Shown: positions 35,949 through 45,806 of the stretch, one piece after another | Position numbering within the stretch: the stretch's first letter is position 1 | How the letters are laid out: every line of letters begins with the position of its first letter | NCBI GenBank assembly: GCA_030734395.1 | Contig: JAUZTG010000041.1 | Location: 620,001 to 684,000, forward strand | Direction: 5' to 3' | Length of the DNA: 64,000 nt | From: Sarocladium kiliense | Taxonomy: Eukaryota; Ascomycota; Sordariomycetes; Hypocreales; Sarocladiaceae | The notes under the pieces: model-generated | Told to the model about the DNA's origin: nothing | The model's input: the letters and a program-made list of their open reading frames with translations, nothing else | Database searches by the model: none | Position numbers and translations under genes: made by a program

Positions 35949-36511
35949 AGCAAATTGAACTTTTGATTCATTCGATCACGAGGCTGAGGTGGGAATGCAG
36001 GTTGAGCAATTGCGTCGGATGACCAACCTTAAGCCCTTCCGCTCAACTTGATCGGCAACCAGAAATTGTCTCAGCGTCACAGGCTGAAATACATGCTTTC
36101 TGTTAGATTTGAACACGTTGCTGAGGTTCAATTTATAGCAAATGCTGCCCACAGGCCTGTTCCAATGCAGCGAACCTCTCGTCAAGCACGGGGGAATGGC
36201 AAGGCGCTGTACTATAAGTTTTTGATCCCATCGAATCATTTGAGAATCCACCATTCTCCAGAGATTGCGAGTTGGATCCTCGTCGAAGCCATCTTTTGCT
36301 TCTCGTGAATGATAGTCGTGTGCTACTTTGTACGCTGTCCCTTGCGGGATCCTTGGGGGAAAGTTGCTTTTGCTGAGAGCCACCGGTTGCACAGGCTTCT
36401 GTCTGCGTGTGCGTGTTGTCTCGGCTAGGGAACCACGGCAGGCTTCGGCCTCGTACGCTGCATTTCGTACCGGATCGTACGCAGGCATCAGCCTTCCCCT
36501 ACTTCTAGGGT
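35949..36511. other. Convergent intergenic region with tRNA-like remnant
   Basis: About 560 bases between two converging genes. It carries the tRNA-like fragment reported separately and nothing else I can support. Confidence 0.5.
36192..36290 (+). pseudogene. Fragmented tRNA-Arg-like relic
   Basis: Bases 36260-36290 (AGAGATTGCGAGTTGGATCC, then TCGTCGAAGCC) match the variable loop, T arm and 3' acceptor strand of the tRNA-like locus at 11599. The T stem GCGAG/CTCGT and the 3' strand CGAAGCC are kept. Upstream, AATGGCAAGGCGCT (from 36195) looks like the matching D arm. The two parts are separated by about 50 unrelated bases where the anticodon arm should be, and no 5' acceptor strand is visible. 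I read it as an interrupted tRNA copy; short chance similarity is the alternative. Confidence 0.4.
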
Positions 36512-37315
36512 TCATCCATGAGCTGCGGACGGCATACCGCCCCGGTCGGCGAGAATTCGTAAGATATCCCTAACCTCGTCTACCGTTCCCTTGCCGCTTC
36601 TAGCGTACCAACATGCAGAGCGACCATTTTTGTCGACAGTCACAACCTCGGCTGTGGCATCTAAGAGCAACTGTACGCGTCGGGGGTCACCGGCGTCGCA
36701 GGCAAACATCAACGCCGTTTGCCCCGACACGCTCCGTGCATTGATGTTTGCACCAGCTGCAAGAAGAAGCTCCATCATCTGCAGTTTGTGATCGCCCCTC
36801 CACTTATACCTCGCTGCTAGCATCAAGGGGCTTATGCCATCATTGTTTGCCGTGTTGACATTCGCACCATGGTCGACGAGCCATCTGCAAAGCTCCACCG
36901 AATCAGCAGCTGACACGACAAGGTGCAACGGCTGCATTCCATCTGGACCTGCGGATACCTCGACATTGACTCCTCGTCTGAGCAGAGCCTGCACGCTGAA
37001 CCTCATTGCTCTTTCCAGGGCTATATGTAGCACTGGTGCGTGACCCCTCTCAAATCCGAACGAGATATTGTGACAGAAAAAGTCAACCCTGTACTTGACA
37101 GAGTGGTCGACAACGGCGCCGTTCTCTATGACCCAAGCAGCGCACTTGTCGGCATCGTAATCAAGACAGACTTGCAAAGCATCATTCAAAGCACTCACCT
37201 GTGGGTTCCCGTTCCATGGGCTACCGTTGTACCTCATGAGAAACTGTACGGTCGAGAGCTGGTCATGAGAGATGGCCCTGTCCAATGCATGCTTTCCCTG
37301 GGGCGTCAGGTTCGC
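36512..37315 (-). pseudogene. Ankyrin-repeat tail of the NACHT receptor, out of frame
   Basis: On the minus strand a second frame is open from 37315 to a stop at 36512 (267 codons) and overlaps the end of the NACHT frame by 10 bases. It encodes about five ankyrin repeats, e.g. APVLHIALERAMRFSVQALL, QPLHLVVSAADSVELCRWLV, SPLMLAARYKW and TALMFACDAGDPRRVQLLL. The frame has no ATG at its beginning and starts directly with a continuation of the interrupted repeat. It is therefore the tail of the same protein rather than a separate gene. I could not find an intron of normal size that joins the frames. A frameshift (real mutation or assembly error) is the simplest reading. Confidence 0.75.
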
Positions 37316-40312
37316 TTATGTTTTTCACCTTCGTGCAAGAGCCGTTCCAGGAGCTTGATACACCCCTCCTGAGCTGCCAGCGTGATCAGCGACCGGCGTG
37401 TACAGCGCCGAATGGGATCGCGAAACCGGAATTTGTCCCACAGCCCAGTGCTTTGGAAACCCGGAAGGATCTTCTCAAGGAGGGCCGTGAAAGCTTCCTC
37501 TCGTTGGCCTTCAACAGCCGTGACAACAAGGGAGGTGAGTTGAAGGCTGATACGACCACTCCAACCGCGAATCAGGTTTCCATGCCCTCGATGGGCTAGG
37601 ATATACAACAGGTCTGTGTTCTCATTGTAAAAGCGAGACTGGTAGGACTCGAAAGAGTTTAGGGCTCGAGTCCAATGCGGTAGGAACACACCGGAGAGGA
37701 AGGCCTCCTGCGGAAACGAAGGCGCTGCGGCGTCGGCATGGTAAAGTATATTCTGACACGCATACTCCAGCATCGGAAATCTCGCCAACACCCGTTCACG
37801 AAACTGCAGCCGTTGTTCACGCCTCATGGACTGGGTATTGCCCTGAAGAACATTCACCATCAAGGGATGATTCAAATATTGGTCGCAGCAATCCTTCAGG
37901 ACCTCGTGGCACCTGTGTGCAGCCTTGCTTACCGGATCTGTTGGCCAGAAACCGTCCAATCCTTCATCCTTGAGCAGAAAATCTCGGACCGACTCATGGA
38001 TGAATTGCACAATCGGAGGGTCACTGGCCAAGATCTCAGCAAGGCCCTTTGAAGCATCAATAACCCGTGCGCGGAGGCGGTTCTCGGTGTTGGGATCATC
38101 GAAATTTGGTGGTGAGAAACTTCGCAGCTCATCACCGTGCGCACCTGACCACAGTGCATGGTCAACCTGGCGAGGGCTCAGTGATCTCTTCGAGAAGAGC
38201 AACCAGGAGACCATGAGTCTGAAAGTACCCATGTCTGCAGGGTGCTGTGAAAGAAGATGCTTGAACAGATCAGAAAGGCCCTCTGGCACCTGTTCAAGTC
38301 TCATACTGATCCTTTCCTCGAATGACAAGCCCTTAGACATGTCCTCATTGAGATAGTCCACAACCAGAACCGTCCACAGGAAGATTCCTTTTGCCTTTTC
38401 TAGGAGTCTCGCAGTGATATCAGTCTTTTCCTCGGGACTGTCAACATCAAGGTTTCCGAGAACATATTCCTCCAGATCTTTCGAATGACCAGGCAGCTTT
38501 TCCAAGCTCAACTGAAGGCCAACCCGAGGTTTGATAAAAGGATAGTGCCGACTGGAAAAGCATATACGGAGCTGGCTATCGGGAGCAGTGTGATCCTCAA
38601 GCACCTCCTGAAACCTCCTGACCATCTTAACGACTTGTTGTCTTCCCCCTTCATCGAGTGCATCAATAAAACAAGTGACTCGACGGCTGCCAAGCTTGAA
38701 AGCGATTGACTGGAACAAATCCTCCAACTCGCTAAGAGAGACACCCTCCGATGACATTGTGGCGATGTCCATGTGGTCTAGCAACTCTTGGAGATCTGGA
38801 AATCCTCGGAGAACTTGAAGGATTAGAGCACGGTACATCCCCTCTACCGACTGCTCCATCTCATTGCCCCGAGCGTTAAAGAAAAAGGACACCACAAGGT
38901 TATCCTGTTGGCGACGGCTTTTAGCCTTCCGTGTTTCTGTATCAAAAGCGAACTTCATCAAAGTGGATTTTCCGGTTCCCGGATTGCCTTTGATCCAGAG
39001 AAAGCCGCCGTGTGGCGAGTTGCAAGGCGTATCCAGCCACGCTCGGTACTCGTCCTGCTTCAAGAGCCATTGGCAGGTCTGTCTATAGCTTGACTTTATG
39101 GTCTTCCTGCGAACATCGAAGCGTTCGAATTTTAGGAAATTGAGAACGTGCGTCCTGGAATCCTGCAATGGGGACTCTTCACTAGTATTTTGTTCTTGTT
39201 AGCATGAAGACGACAGGCGATGGATCGATGTCATAGAGCGTGATTTGAACTTACCTGTCGATGATATCCATACTTTGCCGATAAGGCACTTCGGCGTGAT
39301 GTGGTTGACTGCTGTGGAACGGCAGCGACTCCAGGACCTCCTTTGCAAAGGCGGCAGCGTTTGCAGCCGCATAGCCCTGCCACCGTTTGTTCTTATGCGA
39401 ATCAGCATAGTCAGCGATTCCTCTGATAGGAAGACATGGCAAACTGTTCAGTAGGCCAGCTGATTCCATCTCAAAACACAAGACATCCAGTTCTGCCCTG
39501 AGGCGCTCTCGTTCTGTACCCAGCTTAATTAGGTCGTGACCAGAAGCTATAGTTCCATAATGAATTACAGGGTCGGTGGAAGAGCGGGCGTCTCGAGCCT
39601 GCTCCAAGGAGCAGTCACAGTGTCGGCAGTCCGGATATTCTTTCGAAGTGTGCTGGTAGTCTACCGGGAAAAGGTGATCTGCTTGCTGGGGGCGATTGTA
39701 GTAAGGCATATCCCTGAAACAGGAGTCTCGGATCATAGCCATTCGAGTCGGCCCATCATGGATGGACCTCTCGTACTTCGCCCTGACTGCTGACAGACCT
39801 TGCCTCCAGCGTCCGTCTGTTCGCACGCCGTCATCGGTCCTCTCCCTGCCTTTCTCTGTGACCTTTGCTGGTCCGTATGGCTTCACTTTGGTGCCAACAA
39901 CAACATCCCCGAGGCGAACATCATTATTGGGACCAGGACATCCGCCACCAATACCAACCATCAAACCATAGCCATATCGCAATTGCGGAAACGTGCGCAA
40001 CGTATCTGTGAGAACCTGCGTTGCACGTGTGACGCCATATTCTCCTTCTGGGAGACTAGCGATGACGATGTTGTGCTCTGCGATGCGTCCGAGGGTATAA
40101 ACATTGTCGTCCACCGTGGGGGACGGTAGACTCTCATGTTGCTGGTCCAAGACTGCTTCTGCTGCAGCTCTTTCCAGAGATAGAGCACAAACCCATACGG
40201 TGTTGTAATCGGCATGCTGAAGTTTGGGTTTGACGCCTCTCACTGCATCGCCAGAGAACGCTCGAGCTCTCCGACTTCGAGATGTGGATTCGTCGTCTGG
40301 AGTCGTGCGCAT
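37306..40312 (-). CDS. NLR-like receptor: nucleoside phosphorylase domain plus NACHT NTPase
   Basis: Two exons on the minus strand, 39255-40312 and 37306-39181. The 73-bp intron has a GTAAGT donor, branch site GCTAAC and TAG acceptor. The product is about 977 residues. Residues ~35-345 are a PNP/UDP-phosphorylase-like domain (YGYGLMVGIGGGCPGPNNDV, RLGDVVVG, CFEMESAGLLNSLPCLPIRG, IADYADSHKNKRWQGYAA), a common N-terminal domain of fungal NLRs. After a linker follows the NACHT core: Walker A GNPGTGKST, Walker B VTCFIDALDEGG, SSRHYPFI, and a C-terminal helical part (VQFIHESVRDFLL). The frame ends with TGA at 37306, just after one ankyrin-like helix pair (AAQEGCIKLLERLLHEG), and the ankyrin repeats continue in a different frame. 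Fungal proteins of this design are linked to non-self recognition and heterokaryon incompatibility; the ligand here is unknown. Confidence 0.85.
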
Positions 40313-41281
40313 CGTCCTGTCGTGGTCGCTTTATACGATGGTTGTGTGATTTGCATGGTGACCGGCCCTACAACGAGGTCATAGCAAGTTGGGCCGATCA
40401 CTCTGAAGGGCCACTCCAGGGACTACCAGCGTCGTAGAAAGTCGCAGTGATGCTCGCGAAGGCGGAACAAGAATGTCCGAGCAGCTTTGCCCGTGCCTAC
40501 GAGAGAAGTGCACTTTGGCGGCTGGGGCTGAATCGACAAGGCCTAGGGTCCATGTGAGGCTGAGTGCCCGTGATTGGTGAGGATTCTCGCGCGGGGATCT
40601 GCTGCATATCACCAAATTCGTCTCCAGAGTCCTTAGGAGAAGCAAAGATGCCAAGGCGGTGCTTGAGATGGAATCCAGGCTTGCGGGTTCAACCCGCATA
40701 GCCGCTGGTGCAGACACCTGCCTCTCCATCATCCGGGAGGCTTACTGAAGGCATCTGCCCATCGCGAGACCTGCGGTTACATGTCCTTGCCTAAAGTCGA
40801 TGCTCCGCTACTACACGATACGTACTGGCTGCCTGCAAAAGTCCATAGACAGTGACCGTGGTAACCCTTACGAGCCAGAAGTCAGGGAACGTTCCAATCG
40901 TCTTTCGCAATAACGCCATCTGTCGACTTGATCTCCTATCTTCCACGAGAAAGTGATCGATGCTAGACGGAGAATGCACCACGAAGAAGCTCCCAAGAAG
41001 GTCATGCCTCGGCGTGAAAGTGGCTGAAAGAATCTCATTCACAGAATGAACCCGTCGGTCAGCATCTCAACAGTGGGGAGCCATGTCTTTGTAACGATTC
41101 TAACAGTGACTTCGAAGCTCACTCATTCACTGCTCTTTAACTTTGCGCCTGAGTCAACGCGCAGATATATCAGCCTCCCCTCCATACTCAGTCTCGAAAT
41201 GCTAAGAGCCTTGCCACTGGCTCCAGCAGCTGGGACCCTTTGGCCTATTGTTGATCTCGTGCATCTTCCATCGCACCAACT
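40313..41281. other. Intergenic region, nothing supported
   Basis: About 970 bases holding the promoter of the NACHT receptor gene and the 3' region of the next minus-strand gene. No recognisable coding or RNA feature. Confidence 0.5.
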
Positions 41282-42335
41282 TCAACATCTGCACTTCTCG
41301 CTGCCATCCTCATCATCGTCGACCGTCTCCCACCCATCATCTTCCTGTACTGCCTCTTCAGCTTCTTTTTCTCCTTCTTCTTCCTCCTCTCCAGCCTGCG
41401 AGTCGCTGCCATCCACAGTCTCCCAGTCACGATCATCATCTGGCTCGACCCTGTTCCTTTCATTCTCCGTTTCTTGCCCGATGACCTTGTCTTCTTCCGC
41501 AGCATTGGTCATTCCCACCATCTTATTTCCCTTTGACATTAGCTTGCCACTATTATCTTCTTCCTCGATGTCGACCATCTCCTCGTCATCTACAAGGAGA
41601 TCGCCCTTTCCCACTTGCTTACATGTCCTTCCTTCCATTTCAACCTCATCGTCTGTATGTTTCTCCATCGTCTGAGCATCCTTTGCTCCGCAGATCTGCC
41701 TCTCTCTTGCCACAGCATCTTTTTCATTCATCACCACTAGGCCCTCGTCCTCCCCAACTCCCGCGTCGTGTGCCTTTCCATGCTTCATGATGAAATCGCC
41801 CTCGGACCACATTCGAGCAGCTTCATTCTCCTGTATTCGTTGCAGGTCAGGTCGCTTTGTGCATCATGTCCCACACCAATCCGCCATACCTGGTCATTGT
41901 CATTCGGAGGTCTCCCAGCTTCATCGACCCGTCGCTCGCTATGCTCTTCTACCTCTCGCAGAAGTTTATCGAACTCCTAGTAGAGTGGTTAGTTGAATCA
42001 CCTCCAAATCTGGACACAACTCACAGACTCCCTCTCCTGTTGATAAGGGGACGTAGGAACGTCTGTCGGTGGCAAACGTGGGCCAGAGGAGGGCAATAAG
42101 GGCTCATAGAGATGAGCGTATTCTTCTTTGAGAGCGAACCTGAGATTGGTGTACTATGTGAGAAGTTGGTCGTCCGCCCTGGGCATCGTCGCCGACCTGG
42201 GGCAGAACTCACAGGGAACGATCCTGCTCCGACCGGGGGAGGTGACGGCAATGGTGACGGTGACGGTGACGGTGACGGTGACGGTGACGGTGACGGTGAC
42301 GGTGACGGTGACGGTGACGGTGATGGTGACGCCAT
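41282..42335 (-). CDS. Four-exon acidic protein with Ser-Pro repeat and two WETV motifs
   Basis: Reconstructed from splice sites on the minus strand: exons 42213-42335, 42025-42153, 41890-41976 and 41282-41830. All junctions are phase 0. The introns are 59, 48 and 59 bp with donors GTGAGT, GTGAGT and GTATGG; branch-like CTAAC and CTGAC lie in introns 2 and 3. The product is 295 residues. The ATG at 42335 has a good context (AACATGG). Residues ~3-33 are a Ser-Pro dipeptide repeat. Exons 2-3 encode FALKEEYAHLYEPLLPSSG and a charged helix EFDKLLREVEEHSERRVDE. Exon 4 is rich in Asp/Glu/Lys and carries DDRDWETVDGSD and QEDDGWETVDDDED near the end; the last residues are KCRC. Acidic W-x-x-V motifs resemble Atg8-interacting motifs. 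No enzyme domain is seen. The function is unknown; the gene model rests on splice logic alone. Confidence 0.7.
42241..42330. repeat. Hexanucleotide GGTGAC tandem repeat
   Basis: About 15 near-perfect copies of GGTGAC. Read on the minus strand as TCA-CCG it encodes the Ser-Pro repeat at the N-terminus of the four-exon acidic protein. A hexamer keeps the frame when copies are gained or lost, so the length may vary between strains without breaking the gene. Confidence 0.9.
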
Positions 42336-43844
42336 GTTTACAATGACATGGCAGTGAAAAGGATGGCAGTGAGTTGTAGTCGCTATGCTGACGAGAAGGT
42401 CAGGTGGTGACAGAAGAGCAGCTTCAAGGTGTTCCAAGAGTTTGAGGAGAGTGTAGAGCACTCCAGTAAGAAAAGAAGAGACGCATCTGTCTCGGAGGCC
42501 ACCGTTCGGAAGGAAAAGCAGCGTTTTCACTGTTGGCAGCTGGTCAGGTTTTGTGCAGCTGGCAGCCAGCGTCACTCGCGTGACCTGAGACTGGCATCGA
42601 GGAACAGAGGAGCAGCAACGAGGCAGAGGACGGTAAACCGGGCAAGAATAACACACCGCCCATCGAGAATGATGTTTTCTTCATATTTTGTAACGATAAC
42701 GATCGAACAAGACTGTTCGAGCCGACAGGGTGTGCTAAGGCAACAGATGCCATACTAAGTGTGCTTGCCCAGCCGCGAGACAAGCAGAAACCACCAACCA
42801 CTAAGGAATACCTTCACAAAGAGAAACACTTCAGGCAGTGCGCCCACTGGTACAGTAGACGTCAGCTGAGAGATTTGAACTGGGACTACTCATGCCTCGC
42901 TGCCGTTGAGAAAGCATGACAACACGCAGACAGATAAACTCCTGCCCACGGCTGGTAACTGAAAGAGCTATACGTATACTGAAGACCCTCGAGGACGAGA
43001 ATGGTTGTGTAGAAGAAACTATGCAAGTCGTGCATGTTCCTCGGCTGTCCGAAGTTACACGAGCAGTCTATCAATTGCCCTCACACTCTCTTTGCTATTT
43101 TTGGTGACGCGCGCTTCTTCCTTCACCGGTCTCGTATTTCAGTAGAGGGTTCGATGCTGGTTGAAGAGGCCCAAGTCCACTGTGTGGCTCGAGATACGGC
43201 GAAACCGAAGGAGAACAAAGATGTGATGAACGGCACGGAATACCATGCGCCACGAACCATGCGCCAGCGGAGGATAGCACACAGAGCAACGAATGGCCCC
43301 GTTTCTGTTTGTGAATCCTACTTCACTCTCGAGAAGTACCAACGTCTTGCATGCTTTAGCACAGAGGACGCCATGTAGCGCTCAGCGTGTGGCCAACCGT
43401 CGCGATGCGTGGACGTCGTGCCTTGCACTTGGTCATGCCTCAAGTATAACTGAGAGGCAATGCTCCAAGGCAGGCTTGTTTGACTCTATCCTTGTATAAC
43501 CTCAGCTCATGTTTTGTTCCCCTTCCTCTCGACTCACCATGATCGCTGGCTCAGGACAAGACAAAGGGTTGTCACTACGCAGCCTGTGCTCAAAGAACAA
43601 TAGCAATGTGTGCGTACTTAAATTATTGACGTTCTAGATTAGTACTAATCGATGGAGACCTGGTCTCTTTGACACACACACAACCACATATATAAGCAGG
43701 GGATCATCTCTTGAAAAGGCAGAATGTCCATCAATGCCGGCCCATCTATGCACGTTCTTCACGAACAACGCAATCCTCCGCTTCCTTCTTACGCTCGACC
43801 AGATCCCAAACTAAGTTGCAGAAAATCTGCTGCTATTTTATGCA
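42336..43844. other. Divergent intergenic region, nothing coding supported
   Basis: About 1.5 kb between the minus-strand acidic-protein gene and the plus-strand membrane-protein gene, so it holds both promoters. The open frames lack coding character. Confidence 0.5.
43688..43697 (+). promoter_or_regulatory. TATA-like box
   Basis: ATATATAAGC lies about 150 bp upstream of the ATG at 43845, a usual distance when a leader of about 100 bases is present. No other core-promoter signal is visible. Confidence 0.4.
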
Positions 43845-45806
43845 ATGGACCCATGGTCCATTTCTCGTTTGCGTGAGACGACGGCCCGCAGCGCTCGGTC
43901 ATCTCCCTTCTCGACACGCCGCGGAGGCGACGGAAACCAAAGACCTCAGCCAGTGCCGCTTCAGCAGAGGCGCCGCACAGTGCATAACAGGGATGGAGTC
44001 GCATTCATTGAAGAAATATCAGACGATGCTGGAACCATGTTCTGGAGGCAGCTTCGGTGGCAAAGCGTACAACCTTCTCGACCTCAGGAGCAACAGCGCA
44101 CAGGATTGCAATATCAGCATCACTTAGTTCATCTGCAATTCATCCATGTCGTGCTGGCTTCTATCTCTGTTGTTGCCCTCCTCTTCACTAGCCACTGCTT
44201 CACCGCATTCACAGCCCATCTCAGAGATCACATCTCTGCCTCCCTGAGCAGCACCCGCCCTCTTCACCTACATTCGCCGTTGATTCAACTCGATCACGCA
44301 ATCAATACCACCTACGAATCTCTCGAAGAAACAGACGGATGGACCAAAAGTCTACAGACAGCCCTTTGGGGTATATGTCCTGTGGTCCCCCACCAGGAGT
44401 CCGCTTCCCCTGAGGTCCCTTGTGCTGCTGTGTATTCTGAGCTCCTGAAGCAAGTTCAACATTCGAGAAGTGTAGGGAGTTTTCGTTATGCAGCCAGCTC
44501 TGAGACCTATACTTCATTTTCTGCGCTCCGCATCCGGTCCAGGAGTTTTACTTCCAACTCTTCGTATACGATCCACATCCTTGACACCTACCTCGATTCC
44601 TTTGACAGACTCACAACCTGCGATCCCTCCTTCGAATTGTGTTCCTATTCTGATCTGCTCTCGTCGACCGCACAACCTGAGCTAAGCCCTCATCTCCGTG
44701 AGCATGGCAATATCCATCACAAGGCAAAAAATTACCGACGCAAGAATCATGGAGCATATGAGGAGACGGAGGCCGAAAAACCAGCCTCGCAAAGGCTTTG
44801 GCTGAGTACCCATCTTGAATTGGCCAATGGCCTGTTTGCATATGCGACGTATGTGGATAACTTGACTTCCGAGGCGGTTGCGCTGCAAGCTGACTTCGCG
44901 GCGGCCTGTCTTCACGATGCCAAAGAACGCTCTCACGATGCTGACGGTTCTGGATGGGTGGCTAAGTTGAAAAGCGGGTGGAAGCACAAACAGTCTGAGC
45001 AAAGGAGGAAAAAGCACACCTGCCAAGGGGGTGAATATGCTATTAATTCAGCACTGTTCGATGCCATCTCGAATCTTCAGCTGCAAGCAGTTCAACTGCG
45101 GCACGCAGCTAATGCCATCCTCGACGCCCTGGCAAGGATTGAAGCCATGCGCTGTGGACTTCGACAGCTTCTATCCCTCGCAACACACGATGATCGTCTT
45201 GATCCACGCAGTATGAAGTGGGCGATAGATGAGGCCCGACAGGGCGGATATTATCGGACAAAGAACGGGCCTGTATTCGTCAAGGCCGAGAACACAGACA
45301 AAGTGAGGTCGGCTTTGCTACTCGCGCCTTACGGAGAACCAGAAACCTGTCTAGACCTTGGTATGACGTGGACGCAGCATCTATCAGTGGCCCAAGGGCA
45401 GTGGGAGGGTATTCTGGCCAGCGCGGACAGCAAGTGGGGGAGGAAGTATGGGCTGGCTGCAAATGGTCACGGGGGGCCGCTGTGGCCTCACGAGATATCA
45501 CTTGTAGAGTGGAAGGTTGAGCAAGCATCAGTCTCCACTCAGTCGCCTTTGTCAAGGATCGACTCAGGCATCCGGAGAATAGGGGGCAACACGGGGGACT
45601 GGCTCGGACGCTATGCCTGGCTTGGTGTTCAACGAGTTCTCAGGGGCGGGCATATACAACGCGGCGTCGGTGATAGACTGACAAGTCATGAAAAGTGGTC
45701 AGGTGTTACGATAGCTAACATTCAGACGCTGGATGGAGAAGCTGAAAGAATGGAGAGAGCGTGGCATGAGAAGGCCTGGCCGGTGATGGCTTACGAGAGA
45801 GGATAA
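43845..45806 (+). CDS. Unrecognised single-pass membrane protein of 653 residues
   Basis: Single exon with ATG at 43845. The first 95 residues are basic and Arg/Gln/Ser-rich (cytosolic-looking). Residues ~98-119 (QFIHVVLASISVVALLFTSH) form the only clear membrane segment. The large remainder is soluble and mainly helical, with several Cys in the first half and a basic cluster (KSGWKHKQSEQRRKKH) in the middle. This suggests a type II protein with its long domain outside the cytosol, or an anchored cytosolic protein if the orientation is reversed. No domain is recognised. It is the last supported gene before the AT-rich block. Confidence 0.7.
   Translation: MDPWSISRLRETTARSARSSPFSTRRGGDGNQRPQPVPLQQRRRTVHNRDGVAFIEEISDDAGTMFWRQLRWQSVQPSRPQEQQRTGLQYQHHLVHLQFIHVVLASISVVALLFTSHCFTAFTAHLRDHISASLSSTRPLHLHSPLIQLDHAINTTYESLEETDGWTKSLQTALWGICPVVPHQESASPEVPCAAVYSELLKQVQHSRSVGSFRYAASSETYTSFSALRIRSRSFTSNSSYTIHILDTYLDSFDRLTTCDPSFELCSYSDLLSSTAQPELSPHLREHGNIHHKAKNYRRKNHGAYEETEAEKPASQRLWLSTHLELANGLFAYATYVDNLTSEAVALQADFAAACLHDAKERSHDADGSGWVAKLKSGWKHKQSEQRRKKHTCQGGEYAINSALFDAISNLQLQAVQLRHAANAILDALARIEAMRCGLRQLLSLATHDDRLDPRSMKWAIDEARQGGYYRTKNGPVFVKAENTDKVRSALLLAPYGEPETCLDLGMTWTQHLSVAQGQWEGILASADSKWGRKYGLAANGHGGPLWPHEISLVEWKVEQASVSTQSPLSRIDSGIRRIGGNTGDWLGRYAWLGVQRVLRGGHIQRGVGDRLTSHEKWSGVTIANIQTLDGEAERMERAWHEKAWPVMAYERG

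Noticed and set aside
41046..41675. Plus-strand Ser-rich open frame of 209 codons
   Set aside because: It is the complement of the acidic last exon of the minus-strand gene: the Ser/Pro/Leu residues are what Asp/Glu-rich codons give on the other strand.
42112..42357. Plus-strand Gly-Asp repeat open frame over the hexanucleotide array
   Set aside because: The minus-strand reading has a good start context and splices into three further coding exons; the plus-strand frame has none.
42855..42910. tRNA-like pattern on the minus strand (B-box GTTCAAATC, A-box-like CTCAACGG)
   Set aside because: Only about 16 bases separate the D stem and the T loop, too few for an anticodon arm, and the T stem does not pair.
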